DNA of 64,000 nt from Promethearchaeota archaeon. Its GTDB lineage: Archaea > Asgardarchaeota > Lokiarchaeia > Sigynarchaeales > SOKP01. The stretch lies in the NCBI GenBank assembly GCA_016839845.1, contig JAEOTL010000062.1:1-64000 (forward strand). The letters are read 5' to 3'. This document shows, piece after piece, positions 1-9,786 of this stretch. The notes below the pieces were generated by a model. That model was not told the DNA's origin and did not search any database. It saw only the letters and a list, made by a program, of their open reading frames with translations. Positions within the stretch are counted from its first letter, which is position 1. Each line of letters starts with the position of its first letter. The position numbers and the translations under genes are program-made.

Positions 1-120
1 AAATTCTTGAATTTTATTCATTATCCATTCGCTCTTTTTAACTTCAATGATTAAGTTGTGAGTTGTATATCTGAAATGGTATATAAATCTTGTTATTGAA
101 CGGATCAATTTCTAGACAAG

Positions 121-130
121 GATATAAAAG
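121..130 (+). promoter_or_regulatory. TATA box of the surface-protein gene
   Basis: GATATAAAAG is a good archaeal TATA element. It lies about 50 bases before the Shine-Dalgarno-preceded ATA at 182 and about 100 bases before the TTG at 227, so it fits the earlier start better. Confidence 0.5.
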
Positions 131-181
131 TAAGTATTATGATACTTATGTTAACAAATTTTTAAAATAGAAAGGTGTAAA

Positions 182-1546
182 ATAATAGTAAATAAAAAAT
201 TAAAAGTTCTGATTTTCCCTTTAATATTGCTTAACCTTACCATCCTTTCAGTTCTCCCTTCTGGGAGAGCTATTAGTGTAAGTGAAATTCCGAAGATGAG
301 CAATACTCCGATGAGTAGTGTGGTCTTAGATGGGGCTATTAATGCTTCTGAATGGGCTGACGCAGATTGGAATATTACTTTTTATTTAGATGTTGATAAT
401 AATCCTGATTGGAATGGCAAAATTAATGTGGATGGAAACAACACACTGTATATAGGGGAGGATGCAACAAATTTATATTTAGGGCTTGATCTTTGTAGTG
501 ACAGATCTGATAATGAAACAGATGAATGGATAGGAGTATGGTTAAATACTGCGAATCGGGTGTTTGATAATTATGCTGATTGGGTTGATTTTTTTGATAA
601 TGGTGTGGAAACATTAATTTATGATGTGGACGCTGATCAACCTTGGGAATATTTTTCAGATTTTCAATTAAAATGGTGGTACGATGTAAATGACGATTCT
701 GAATTTGTTGCCTATTATGGAACTCCTGAAGGCACAGCAGAAAATTTTGATACTGGCTATCCTGAGTTTAATATTACCTCAGAGAATGTAAGTTCTAATG
801 AACTTCATTGGCTTAATTTTTCAATTGATATGACAAAATGGGTGTATATGGAACAGGAGCTTGATGTGTTTGAAAACTTGGATATCCTAATCGGTTCCAG
901 ACATAATACGTCGATAAATGACTTTAAACTGGTTTTGTGGAATAGTGATGGAACATTTCCGTCATTAAGCGATCCTGATCAGGTTATTTCACTAAACACA
1001 GGCACATCCTATGTTACCGATACTGAATATTACGGTATTGGCAATGTAACAGCTAATAAAAAACTTCAATTTAGCTTAATTGGGAATCATTCTTCTCCAT
1101 TTACAACATACATTGATCAGGTAGAATTTAGACCATTTCGTAATTACACTAACTGGGCAGGTCATGTACAAGTACCTTATTCTACAATTAATTCTTACCA
1201 GATAGAAAGGAGTTTTGCTCCTAGTCCTAATAATGCAACTGCTCACAGAATGTTTGAATTTGCAATTCCAAAAACTGAACTTGAACTCTATGACCCCAAT
1301 GAAGATTTGGGCATTATTATAGGAGGTTACGGTACTTTAGCAGCTATAAACGGCTCAAATTGGTGGGTATTTTCGGAAATTGATCACCATCAATATGTAG
1401 AAAATAGTACCTATTACAAATACTATAACATGAAAGGATTAACTTTACCCGGTGGCGCAATTTCAGGATATTCAATTTTTCTATTGATTGGAGTATTGAG
1501 TATTTCTTCAATAATCCTAATGAAGAAAAAAATGAAAAACAAATAA
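182..1546 (+). CDS. Secreted surface protein with CBM9/DOMON-like domain and C-terminal membrane anchor
   Basis: This is a predicted cell-surface protein. The first conventional start in frame is TTG at 227, but that removes the charged part of a signal peptide. The frame is open upstream, and starting at ATA 182 gives a lysine-rich n-region (NKKLKVL), a hydrophobic core and a PSGRA-type end. AAGGTG at 172-177 is correctly spaced for that ATA. The mature part begins with a segment (LDGAINASEWADADW) that resembles CBM9-like/DOMON beta-sandwich domains, followed by Asp/Asn/Trp-rich extracellular sequence with many N-x-S/T sites. The last 30 residues form one hydrophobic segment followed by KKKMKNK, an archaeal C-terminal anchor. 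The ligand is unknown; sugar binding is only an analogy. The start codon is uncertain: about 454 residues if ATA, 439 if TTG. Confidence 0.7.
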   Translation: MIVNKKLKVLIFPLILLNLTILSVLPSGRAISVSEIPKMSNTPMSSVVLDGAINASEWADADWNITFYLDVDNNPDWNGKINVDGNNTLYIGEDATNLYLGLDLCSDRSDNETDEWIGVWLNTANRVFDNYADWVDFFDNGVETLIYDVDADQPWEYFSDFQLKWWYDVNDDSEFVAYYGTPEGTAENFDTGYPEFNITSENVSSNELHWLNFSIDMTKWVYMEQELDVFENLDILIGSRHNTSINDFKLVLWNSDGTFPSLSDPDQVISLNTGTSYVTDTEYYGIGNVTANKKLQFSLIGNHSSPFTTYIDQVEFRPFRNYTNWAGHVQVPYSTINSYQIERSFAPSPNNATAHRMFEFAIPKTELELYDPNEDLGIIIGGYGTLAAINGSNWWVFSEIDHHQYVENSTYYKYYNMKGLTLPGGAISGYSIFLLIGVLSISSIILMKKKMKNK

Positions 1547-1547
1547 T

Positions 1548-1573
1548 CCTTTTTTTCTTTTCTTCTTTTTTTA
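1548..1573 (+). terminator. T-rich terminator after the surface-protein gene
   Basis: Consecutive T-runs immediately follow the stop codon, as is typical of archaeal transcription termination. No hairpin is needed or seen. Confidence 0.4.
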
Positions 1574-1764
1574 ACCTATTTATAATTCTTTGTTATAAAA
1601 AATTTAAATCTTCTAATTTCGGTTTAAGAATTCCATCTTTTTTATTCTGGCTTTTACATATTCGCTAAAAAATCTTTTATAATTCATCATGCCTAAATTT
1701 AAATATTATCATTACTAATCTTCAAATAGAAAGAACGTTATTTTACAATAATCATTGAACTCAT

Positions 1765-2061
1765 ATGGCAAGCAAAGCAAAAAAACACACTCAAATCCCT
1801 CGTAATTCGACATCCTTAATAAAATGTTTAACTGAGTGTGAAAAAGGAGAAGAATTAACGGTATTAAGCGTAAATACGGGAATTCGACAAAAAAAGCGGT
1901 TAGCTAATCTTGGTATAATCCCCGGAGCAAAACTACAGAAAAAAAAAGGTGCACCTTTCCGAGGACCTTTACAGGTTATTGTGAAAGGGTCATCATTAGT
2001 AATTGGAAGGGGTTTAGCTTCAAAAATAAGAGTACAATGCAAAGATAGTTGTTCTGATTAA
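1765..2061 (+). CDS. feoA: FeoA-like ferrous iron transport accessory protein
   Basis: FeoA is a small cytoplasmic SH3-like protein that supports FeoB. This 98-residue protein has the family core: L-x-E-x-x-x-G-E-E-L-T-V near residues 27-38, then RLANLGIIPGAKL, and the later V-K-G-S-S-L-V-I-G-R-G-L-A strand. It is slightly longer than a minimal FeoA because of a basic N-terminal tail, and it ends in a Cys pair (CKDSC) that might bind metal. A TATA-like TTTAAATA lies near 1696-1705. feoB follows 78 bases downstream on the same strand, so joint function in Fe(II) uptake is well supported. Confidence 0.88.
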   Translation: MASKAKKHTQIPRNSTSLIKCLTECEKGEELTVLSVNTGIRQKKRLANLGIIPGAKLQKKKGAPFRGPLQVIVKGSSLVIGRGLASKIRVQCKDSCSD

Positions 2062-2139
2062 TTGAATAAAAACCAATTCAATTATATTACTATTAAATAT
2101 CTGATTATAATAATGATTTAAATCTAATAATTCGAAAAA

Positions 2140-4203
2140 ATGAGTTGTCACTTACCAAAAAAGCATTTAAACAAAAAAAGAAATGATCGTAATAATGAAA
2201 TCAACATCGCCTTAGCTGGTAATCCAAATGTTGGAAAATCAGTGATATTTAATCAACTTACAGGGCTAAGTCAAACAATCGGGAATTGGCCCGGTAAGAC
2301 GGTTGAAAAGATGGAAGGTTATCTGGATTTCTTAGGATTTCATTTTAATATTGTTGATTTACCAGGAATATATTCTCTTTCTACTTATTCAATAGAGGAA
2401 ATTGTAAGTAGGGAATACATAATTTCTGAGGATGTTGACATCATCATCAACGTAATTGATTCCACTAACTTAGAAAGAAACCTATTTTTCACTTTCCAAC
2501 TATTAGAGCTTAACGTTCCAATGATTATTGCCATGAATCAAATGGATATATTAAGAAAACGTAAAATTGATCTTGATTTTCAACAATTAGAACATATATT
2601 GAAATTACCAGTCCTTCCCGTTGTTGCTGTTCATGGAACGGGAGTTCATCAATTATTGGAAAAAGCTATTGAAATCGTACAGAATAGTGTTAATCACCAA
2701 ACTGTTAAAAAAAATGATAGTGAAATTCTAGATTTAGATAATGTTAAAACCTTCGGAAAAGAAGTAGAAAGTAAAGTATTCGATTTGACTAACAAAATCG
2801 ATATAATCTTAACAGAGTGGAATGAATGCCATTATCCTTCTCGTTTTTTAGCAATAAAGCTGCTTGAGAATGATGAAGAAATACTGAAATTATTTACTAA
2901 AAATGCTAAGTACGAAGAAATTATAAACCTTGCTCTCAATTACCGCAAAGAATTGGAAGAATACCATGGAGAAGATATAGATACAATAATTTCCTCAGAG
3001 ATCTATAGAAATATTAATACCATCATTGAAAGAGTTGTAAAAATTAGATCAAAACAAGATTTAAAGAAAATTTCAATTGCCGATAAAATTGACCACTTAA
3101 CGACTCATTCTTTATTTGGTTATGTGATTTTAGTCCTAGTATTAATCGGAATCTATATGTTTACATTTGCTATTGGAGATTTTTTTAGAGGAATTATAGA
3201 GAGTTCCTTTAGTAGTTGGACAGATCAAATTCATTCCTTTTTCGGAGAAACTAACATTCTAATTAATCTTTTTTGGGATGGAGCTCTTGGAGGATTTTTT
3301 GGAGCTGTGGCAGGAGTTTTAGTATATGTTATTCCTTTCTTTCTGGTAATCGAGATTTTACAAGATTCTGGATATTTGCCACGGGCAGCATTTCTTATGG
3401 ATCGGGTAATGCATGCTCTTGGTGTTCATGGGAAAACAGTTATAACGATGATACTAGGGTTTGGTTGTAATGTTCCAGCATGTTCTGGATGTAGAATAAT
3501 GGAAACCGAAAGAGAGAAAAAAATCTCATTAGCCTTAACTTCACTTGTGCCATGTGCTGCAGTAATGACGGTAGTAATGGGATTAATAGGACGCTATTTA
3601 GGAATTGGGTGGGTAATAATTCTTTTTGCGATAAATTTTTCTGTTATTTTACTCGTTGGTAAAATATTAAATAAAACAATGCCTGGAACGTGTACAGAGT
3701 TAATTATGGAAATGCATGAATATCGGGCTCCAAATTTTAGCGTTATTTTTAAACAGACATGGTTAAGAACTAAAGAATTTATTTTTAAAGCTCTTCCGAT
3801 TATAGTTGGGCTTGGGATCTTGTTAGAACTTCTTTTTATCTTTAACATCTTAGCACCTTTAAATGTGTTATTATCCCCCATTACCGTGTTTTGGCTCGGA
3901 TTACCTGCTGTAACTGGGATGTTTTTGATTTATGGAATCCTACGGAAAGAATTAACATTGGTACTCTTATCTTTATTCGCAAGTAACCTCGGTTTGACTG
4001 TTGTAGAACTGTTAACTCCAATTCAGATGATCATATTTAGTTTAGTGACGATGTTATATGTTCCATGTTTTGCCACAATAATTATCATAGCAAAAAATTC
4101 AAACTGGAAATATGCTTTACAGATCACTCTTTTAGAGATAGGTTTAGCTTTATTAATTGGGGGGATTGTACGTTTTGGATTCCTATTAGTTTCTAACTTC
4201 TAA
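2140..4203 (+). CDS. feoB: FeoB ferrous iron transporter (G-protein-coupled membrane protein)
   Basis: FeoB imports Fe(II) across the cytoplasmic membrane. The N-terminal GTPase has G1 GNPNVGKS (residues 27-34), G3 DLPGIYSLS and G4 NQMD. A helical linker follows to about residue 320. The C-terminal half carries the membrane core with two Gate-like segments, including GFGCNVPACSGC and a later C-x-A pattern (YVPCFATI). The length of 687 residues is normal. The N-terminus begins MSCH and is lysine-rich before the GTPase. The gene lies downstream of feoA, with its own AT-rich spacer that may hold a second promoter. Confidence 0.95.
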   Translation: MSCHLPKKHLNKKRNDRNNEINIALAGNPNVGKSVIFNQLTGLSQTIGNWPGKTVEKMEGYLDFLGFHFNIVDLPGIYSLSTYSIEEIVSREYIISEDVDIIINVIDSTNLERNLFFTFQLLELNVPMIIAMNQMDILRKRKIDLDFQQLEHILKLPVLPVVAVHGTGVHQLLEKAIEIVQNSVNHQTVKKNDSEILDLDNVKTFGKEVESKVFDLTNKIDIILTEWNECHYPSRFLAIKLLENDEEILKLFTKNAKYEEIINLALNYRKELEEYHGEDIDTIISSEIYRNINTIIERVVKIRSKQDLKKISIADKIDHLTTHSLFGYVILVLVLIGIYMFTFAIGDFFRGIIESSFSSWTDQIHSFFGETNILINLFWDGALGGFFGAVAGVLVYVIPFFLVIEILQDSGYLPRAAFLMDRVMHALGVHGKTVITMILGFGCNVPACSGCRIMETEREKKISLALTSLVPCAAVMTVVMGLIGRYLGIGWVIILFAINFSVILLVGKILNKTMPGTCTELIMEMHEYRAPNFSVIFKQTWLRTKEFIFKALPIIVGLGILLELLFIFNILAPLNVLLSPITVFWLGLPAVTGMFLIYGILRKELTLVLLSLFASNLGLTVVELLTPIQMIIFSLVTMLYVPCFATIIIIAKNSNWKYALQITLLEIGLALLIGGIVRFGFLLVSNF

Positions 4204-4267
4204 TAGTTGACCTTTATTTGCCCAAATCCTATTTTAAACTTTAATTCTAAGGATGAAATAGGTTCAA

Positions 4268-4708
4268 TTATTCCCAAACGAACTCTTTTCGACATTTAGT
4301 GCAAACCATCTTTTTGGCATAAATCCGTCTTGGTACGTAGCTAATTATTCTGGATTTATCATCTACTTCTTTTATTGCAAAACCAACAGCACCACATTCA
4401 GGGCACTTCCTTTTATTAACACGAGTATCTCCAAGGGTGGTGAGTATAGAACTCACTTGTGGAGGTCTCGTTATTGTTGGATGCTCTATTTGACTTGGAT
4501 AAGATGGGGGATTTAGAGCTTGTGTCATATTCTGAATTTTCGTTTTTAATTGACTGTTTTCTGTATTTAATCGTATAATCTGATTATCTTTTTCGGTAAC
4601 CAGTGCTTGATAATAATGAATTTCAGAAAATAATTCTGTAATTTGACTTGATAATTTATCAAGCGTCTCTTCATAATCAGAAGTAAATTCTTCTATACTA
4701 TTCTTCAT
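4268..4708 (-). CDS. Coiled-coil protein with C-terminal zinc ribbon
   Basis: Function unknown. The first 65 residues are heptad-rich and predicted to form a coiled coil. A Pro/Ser/Thr-rich linker leads to a C-terminal zinc ribbon with C102-P-E-C105 and C136-T-K-C139 separated by basic sequence. Such proteins may bind nucleic acid or act as oligomeric adaptors, but nothing here assigns a partner. It converges on feoB (65 bases between the stops), so it is not part of the iron operon. Its promoter region is shared with the divergent metallo-beta-lactamase gene. Confidence 0.72.
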   Translation of the reverse strand: MKNSIEEFTSDYEETLDKLSSQITELFSEIHYYQALVTEKDNQIIRLNTENSQLKTKIQNMTQALNPPSYPSQIEHPTITRPPQVSSILTTLGDTRVNKRKCPECGAVGFAIKEVDDKSRIISYVPRRIYAKKMVCTKCRKEFVWE

Positions 4709-4887
4709 TTTATATGGTCACACCTTACTCTTAACAATAAAGTCGCATATTTCTATAATACTAAGTTTGATTGGAAATATAAACATTTTCAGAAAAAAAA
4801 TTAATTACGTAAAAAATGAAAATAGATTTGATAGCAGCATTTGTGATATTGAAACAAATTTTAGTTGTATGTGAAATAACTAATATT

Positions 4888-5634
4888 ATGAGGATTTTAT
4901 TTTTAGGCACTAATGGTTGGTATTCAACAGATACAGGAAATACTGTTTGTACACTCATTGAAACCAAGACTCATTATATAATTTTAGATGCGGGTGATGG
5001 ATTTCATAAAATTGATAAATATATTGATGATGAGAAGCCAATTATTCTACTTCTTAGCCATCTCCATCTGGATCATATAATTGGGCTTCATTCATTGGCA
5101 AAACTCCGTTATAAGCAGGAAATAAATCTATATGGGTATAAAGGAACTAAAAAAGGAATAGGTAGAATTATTAAACATCCGTATTCTTCCCCTATAGCGG
5201 ATTTACCCTTGAACTTTCAGATTAATGAGTTGAAAGAAGGAAATCATAATATCGGCTTCCCAATCACATGTAAGCTTTTGGTTCATGCCGATCCTTGTTT
5301 AGGGTATAGAATAAAGATCGAAAATAAAGTAATTGCCTATTGTACAGATACAGGAGTATGTGATAACATGTATGAACTTGCAAAAGATGCGGACTTATTA
5401 ATAACAGAATGTTCCTATAAACCAGGTCAAGAAGAATGGGGCTGGCCACACCTTAAACCAGAAGATGCTGCCGAAGTAGCTGCCAAATCGAATGTGAAAA
5501 AATTAATTCTCACTCATTTTGATGCTAATACATATAAAACAATGTCGGAACGGAAAGAAGCTGAAGAAATAGCTAGAAAAATATTTAAAAATACCTTTAC
5601 GGCATCAGATGACTTAGAAATAATGATAGAATAA
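4888..5634 (+). CDS. Metallo-beta-lactamase-fold hydrolase (RNase Z/PhnP-like)
   Basis: This is a probable metal-dependent phosphodiesterase or related hydrolase. The frame could begin at 4816, but the fold starts exactly at the ATG at 4888 (MRILFLGTNGWYS), which I take as the start; the upstream 24 residues look non-native. From 4888, the metal motif is H58-L-H-L-D62-H63, followed by a later His (LLVHADP), the Asp of YCTDTG and a final His in LILTHFDAN. These fit the RNase Z/PhnP branch of the superfamily. There is no exosite typical of tRNase Z, so tRNA processing should not be assumed. The gene stands alone, divergent from the zinc-ribbon gene. Confidence 0.82.
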   Translation: MRILFLGTNGWYSTDTGNTVCTLIETKTHYIILDAGDGFHKIDKYIDDEKPIILLLSHLHLDHIIGLHSLAKLRYKQEINLYGYKGTKKGIGRIIKHPYSSPIADLPLNFQINELKEGNHNIGFPITCKLLVHADPCLGYRIKIENKVIAYCTDTGVCDNMYELAKDADLLITECSYKPGQEEWGWPHLKPEDAAEVAAKSNVKKLILTHFDANTYKTMSERKEAEEIARKIFKNTFTASDDLEIMIE

Positions 5635-5674
5635 AATTTTTTATTAAAAAAGAAAAATAAAAACTGATTAATTA

Positions 5675-6292
5675 TTAGAAATTGCTTGATTTTCCTTTTC
5701 CATCGAAGCTGGCAATTACTCCACTTCTATTCTTAAAATCCCATTTCCTCCCAAAATCATTATACTTCCAGAAATGGGTATTACATATTTTTATATCAGA
5801 AAAGAATATCCCAAATGGGGAATTTTCAAGCTTTTGAGGGTTCTTACCGTCAAGCCCTGGTGTGTAAGATTGTTTCATTTCTCCATAAGGCATCGTAACA
5901 TGGAAAGTATTTCCCTCTTGAGTTAGGTTGATATCAATGTATTTCACTCCTAAAACTTTTCTGAGAAGCCCACTCCCAGGAATATTATTAACAAAATAAG
6001 GCTCCAAGTATTTCCTTTGTTCTTCCGTAGTTTTATCGCTTATATATACGCCTCCTTCTCCACCTTTGACCATCAAATCGGCAACTTTGTTAGAATATAA
6101 ATCAACTACATTTATTGCCAAAACTCCACTAATATCCACTTCACCTAATTTGCCTTCTTCAAATTGGAACAACTGAAAAGATTTACATGATTCTTCTCTA
6201 TCTCTTCCAAAATAAAATGAGCAATGCCCTTCTGAGGCACATGCTTCATACCAATTTCCTTTTGTACTCCAATCAATCATTTCTTTTGACAT
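5675..6292 (-). CDS. DUF1326-like protein
   Basis: The protein resembles the DUF1326 family of unknown function. It opens with W-S-T-K-G-N-W-Y-E-A-C and a second Cys (GHCSFYFGRD), then has a mixed beta-rich body including G-x-V-D-I-S-G-V and a conserved-looking end (WKYNDFGRKWDFKNRSG). DUF1326 members usually carry a CPCxF-type motif near the N-terminus; here it is degenerate (CASEGHCSF), so any metal site may be changed. At 205 residues the length is typical. It has no signal peptide. It is convergent with the metallo-beta-lactamase gene and divergent from the carboxylesterase pair. Confidence 0.6.
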   Translation of the reverse strand: MSKEMIDWSTKGNWYEACASEGHCSFYFGRDREESCKSFQLFQFEEGKLGEVDISGVLAINVVDLYSNKVADLMVKGGEGGVYISDKTTEEQRKYLEPYFVNNIPGSGLLRKVLGVKYIDINLTQEGNTFHVTMPYGEMKQSYTPGLDGKNPQKLENSPFGIFFSDIKICNTHFWKYNDFGRKWDFKNRSGVIASFDGKGKSSNF

Positions 6293-6444
6293 AATATCAC
6301 TTTTTACATTTATGACTATTTACCATAATCATTTTCGGGTTTCATTTTAATACAAGGAAAGAAAGAATATAAAATAGTAATAATTTTAGGACACATATTA
6401 ATAAATCTCATAAAAACACGATGTTCTGAAAGAGATGATAGTGA

Positions 6445-7953
6445 ATGGATGTTATTGTTGAAATAAAAAATGGTAAAATTAGCGGATATGAAGGTGATGG
6501 GGTTAAGATTTTTAAAGGTATTCCTTATGCGGAACCTCCTATTGGTGATTTACGATTAAACAAACCCGTACCAAAAGGATCATGGAAAGGAATGTTAGAC
6601 GCGTCAGATTATAGACCTGTAGCCCCCCAACCCCCACCCTATACAAGTTATTTTCCTTTACCACCTCAAAGTGAAGAGGAATGCCTTAATCTTAATATTT
6701 GGACACCTGAATGCGATGATATTAAGCGCCCAGTAATGTTTTGGATTCATGGAGGATCTCATATATATGGATCAGGTAGATTACTTAATGGGAGGACCAT
6801 TTCACGTGAGGGGAATATTGTGCTTGTATCTATTAATTACCGTTTAGGACCTTTAGGATATCTATATTTTCCAGATGCTCCTACAAATATCGGTCAGTTA
6901 GATCAAATTATGGCTCTCGAATGGGTTCGAGATAATATCGAAAAGTTTGGAGGTGATCCAGACAATGTGACAATATTTGGTGAGAGTGCTGGAGCTACTT
7001 CGGTATGTGCATTATTGGCTATGCCTAATGCGAAGGGACTTTTTCAACGAGCAATATCTCAGAGTAGTGGAGTTAGACCCCTGGGTTTTAGCTTACCCGC
7101 ACGAAAATATACAACAAAAATGGTATTGAAGGAACTTAATTTAACGACCAATGACCTACAAATATTCCGAAACCTACCCACTGAAAAAATTATCAATGCT
7201 ATGGCCAAAGCACAGCAAAAGGGGATTGTTAACCGAAAACAATTGGATTTCAGACCCTATATTCATGAGGAATCCCTTCCCCAACACCCAATTAAAGCAA
7301 TTCAAAAAGGATATGCAAAAGAGATTGAGTTGATTGTGGGTACTAATCTCGAAGAATGGAAATTCTGGCGTGCTTTTGAGCCCAAATTTGAGGAATATGA
7401 AGAAACGAGAATTATTAAGAGAATTTCAAATTCATTGGAATTGAATAGCGAGGATGAAAAGAAGGTAGATGATGTCATAAATATATATAAAAAGTCGAGG
7501 AAAGATTTAGACATCTATGATATTCATGATGCATATATGTCTGACTTGATTTTCCGAGCCCCTTCAATCAAGTTTGCTGAAGCACAAAGTAAACACCAAA
7601 AAAACACCTACATGTATTTGTTTAAATGGAAGACCCCTTTCGAAGGTGGAAGATATGGTGCAATGCACGCGATGGAAATAGCATTCGTTTTTGGGGCATT
7701 TTGGGAAGATGATTTATGGACATTTCCAAAGAAAACAGATGAAACTGAAAAATTATCAAATAAAATGATGAGTTATTGGGTTAATTTTGCTAGGGATGGA
7801 AACCCAAATTCTAGAGATGCTTTCGAATGGCCATCATATGATGCAGAGAGTCGTAAAACAGTAATTTTTGACAAAGAAATTGAAATTGTTGAGGATCCAT
7901 TAAAACCAGAACGGGAAATGTGGTATAATATGAATCAATGGTCTCGATTTTAA
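6445..7953 (+). CDS. Type-B carboxylesterase, paralog 1
   Basis: This is a serine esterase of the carboxylesterase type B/cholinesterase family, hydrolysing carboxylic esters; the substrate is unknown. Visible family marks are the N-terminal FKGIPYAEPPIG, the oxyanion segment WIHGGSHIYGSG (around 100-111), and the nucleophile elbow G-E-S181-A-G-A. The acid is probably in GTNLEEW and the catalytic His in the GAMHAMEIAFVFG region. At 502 residues it is full length. No signal peptide is seen, so it should act in the cytoplasm, unlike most secreted relatives. A close paralog follows after 184 bases on the same strand; each has its own AT-rich upstream region. Confidence 0.9.
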   Translation: MDVIVEIKNGKISGYEGDGVKIFKGIPYAEPPIGDLRLNKPVPKGSWKGMLDASDYRPVAPQPPPYTSYFPLPPQSEEECLNLNIWTPECDDIKRPVMFWIHGGSHIYGSGRLLNGRTISREGNIVLVSINYRLGPLGYLYFPDAPTNIGQLDQIMALEWVRDNIEKFGGDPDNVTIFGESAGATSVCALLAMPNAKGLFQRAISQSSGVRPLGFSLPARKYTTKMVLKELNLTTNDLQIFRNLPTEKIINAMAKAQQKGIVNRKQLDFRPYIHEESLPQHPIKAIQKGYAKEIELIVGTNLEEWKFWRAFEPKFEEYEETRIIKRISNSLELNSEDEKKVDDVINIYKKSRKDLDIYDIHDAYMSDLIFRAPSIKFAEAQSKHQKNTYMYLFKWKTPFEGGRYGAMHAMEIAFVFGAFWEDDLWTFPKKTDETEKLSNKMMSYWVNFARDGNPNSRDAFEWPSYDAESRKTVIFDKEIEIVEDPLKPEREMWYNMNQWSRF

Positions 7954-8137
7954 TTTTAATACCTAACTAGTAATTATTTTTTAGATTACTTATTTCATTT
8001 TTTAAAATAGTTTTAGAGTTCAGTTTACAATTAGGAGAAAAAAAGAACATATAAATACAAAGACAATATATTTTGATTTTAATCCAAACAAAATTAAACT
8101 ATAATCGAATTATTTAGTTTTGAAGAGATGAGATTGA

Positions 8138-9652
8138 ATGGATTTAATTATAGAAACTAAAACCGGAAAAATTAAAGGTCATGAACAAGATGGTATAAAG
8201 ATGTTTAAAGGCATCCCTTATGCAGAACCACCTATTGGTGAATTACGATTAAGCTATCCCGAACCAAAAACACCTTGGAATGGAGTACTGGACGCATCAG
8301 AATATGGTCCTATTGCCCCTCAACCACTTCCCATTCTTGAACAACTCTTCCCCCTCCCCCCCCAAAGTGAAGAAGAATGTCTTAACCTTAATATATGGAC
8401 TCCCGAATGTGATGATTCCAAGCGTCCTGTAATGTTTTGGATTCATGGAGGTTCTCATATAACTGGATCAGGTCGGTTACTTAACGGACGGAATATCAGT
8501 CATAAAGGAAACATTGTATTAGTAACGATAAATTATCGATTAGGTCCCTTAGGTTATTTGTATATCCCTGGGGCTCCTGCGAATATTGGAGAATTAGATA
8601 AGATTACTGCCCTTAAGTGGGTGAAAGAAAATATTGAATCTTTTGGGGGTGATCCAGATAATATTACTATTTTTGGCGAGAGCGCTGGAGCTACTTCCGT
8701 TTGTGCTTTGATGGCAATGCCAAAAGCTAAAGGGCTTTTCAACCGAGCTATTTCTCAAAGTGGAGGATTATTCCCTGGTTTAGAGGTATCTGAAAGAAAA
8801 ACTACTTATGAAATGATATTAAATGAACTTGAATTAGGTAATGGTGATATAGATGAATTTAGAAGACTCCCTGTTGATAAAATAATAAATGGACTAATCA
8901 ATACACAAATAAAAGCACCCTTACAAATGGTAGATCTTAGACCCTATATTGATGATGAGACCCTCCCGCAACACCCCATAAAAGCAATTAAAGAGGGATT
9001 CGCAAAAGATATTGAGTTAATAGTGGGTACTAACCTCGAAGAATGGAGATTATGGCGTGCTTTTGAGCCAAACTTCGAAAAAATTAATATAAATGCAATG
9101 AAAACCAGAATAAAAATGATTATGAGCCTTTCAGGAGATGAAGAAATAGATGTGGAAGATTTGATCAATGTATATACAAAATCCAGAGAAGAAATCAATA
9201 TGTCTATGAATATCCATGATATTTATGACGCATTCATGACGGACGCGATTATGCGTATTCCATCAATAAAATTTGCTGAGGCTCAGAGTGAACATCAAAA
9301 AAATACTTATATGTATATGTTTAATTGGAAAAATCCTTTTGAAGGTGGAAGATATGGAGCAATGCATGGCTTTGAAATCGCATTTGTATTTGGATACTTT
9401 TGGGAAGACTTTTTCTGGTTTTTTCCCAAGAAAACACCAGAGACTGAATCACTTTCCGATAAAATGATGAAAGCTTGGGTATCATTTGCTAAATCAGGTG
9501 TCCCAAACCATGAAAATATACCTGAATGGCCTCCTTACAACATTGAAAATAGAAGTACCATAATATTTGATGATATAACAGAGATTTGGGATGATCCATT
9601 AAAGAAAGAGAGGGAAATGTGGTTTAACACTAATACTTGGTCTCAATTTTAA
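8138..9652 (+). CDS. Type-B carboxylesterase, paralog 2
   Basis: This is the tandem duplicate of the gene starting at 6445. The proteins align along their whole length with the same catalytic elements: WIHGGSHITGSG, G-E-S182-A-G-A, GTNLEEWRLWRAF and GAMHGFEIAFVFG. Differences concentrate in the cap region (residues about 205-240 and 330-350), where substrate choice is usually set, so the two may differ in specificity. It also lacks a signal peptide. ATG at 8138 follows a GAGATTGA sequence; no stronger start is present. Confidence 0.9.
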   Translation: MDLIIETKTGKIKGHEQDGIKMFKGIPYAEPPIGELRLSYPEPKTPWNGVLDASEYGPIAPQPLPILEQLFPLPPQSEEECLNLNIWTPECDDSKRPVMFWIHGGSHITGSGRLLNGRNISHKGNIVLVTINYRLGPLGYLYIPGAPANIGELDKITALKWVKENIESFGGDPDNITIFGESAGATSVCALMAMPKAKGLFNRAISQSGGLFPGLEVSERKTTYEMILNELELGNGDIDEFRRLPVDKIINGLINTQIKAPLQMVDLRPYIDDETLPQHPIKAIKEGFAKDIELIVGTNLEEWRLWRAFEPNFEKININAMKTRIKMIMSLSGDEEIDVEDLINVYTKSREEINMSMNIHDIYDAFMTDAIMRIPSIKFAEAQSEHQKNTYMYMFNWKNPFEGGRYGAMHGFEIAFVFGYFWEDFFWFFPKKTPETESLSDKMMKAWVSFAKSGVPNHENIPEWPPYNIENRSTIIFDDITEIWDDPLKKEREMWFNTNTWSQF

Positions 9653-9786
9653 TTTTAAAAAGTCTATATTTTAATCCTTTTTTAAATTTACTTTTTTGTT
9701 AGTTGAAGGGAAAAGCATTTTACACCTATAATTATTTTAGAGCTATTTCAAGAGTTTTCTATTCTTATTCTCCCTATAAAACATAA

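Noticed and set aside
1686..1690. Short minus-strand frame in the gap before feoA (about 25 codons starting near 1690)
   Set aside because: Too short, no ribosome-binding site and composition typical of AT-rich spacer.
4816..4887. Extra 24 N-terminal residues on the metallo-beta-lactamase protein
   Set aside because: The fold's first strand begins at ATG 4888. The upstream residues have no family counterpart and overlap the promoter region.
7954..8137. Search for repeats, CRISPR arrays, insertion sequences or att sites in the gaps
   Set aside because: No direct-repeat arrays, transposase remnants or terminal inverted repeats were seen anywhere in the window; gaps are AT-rich spacers except those listed as features.
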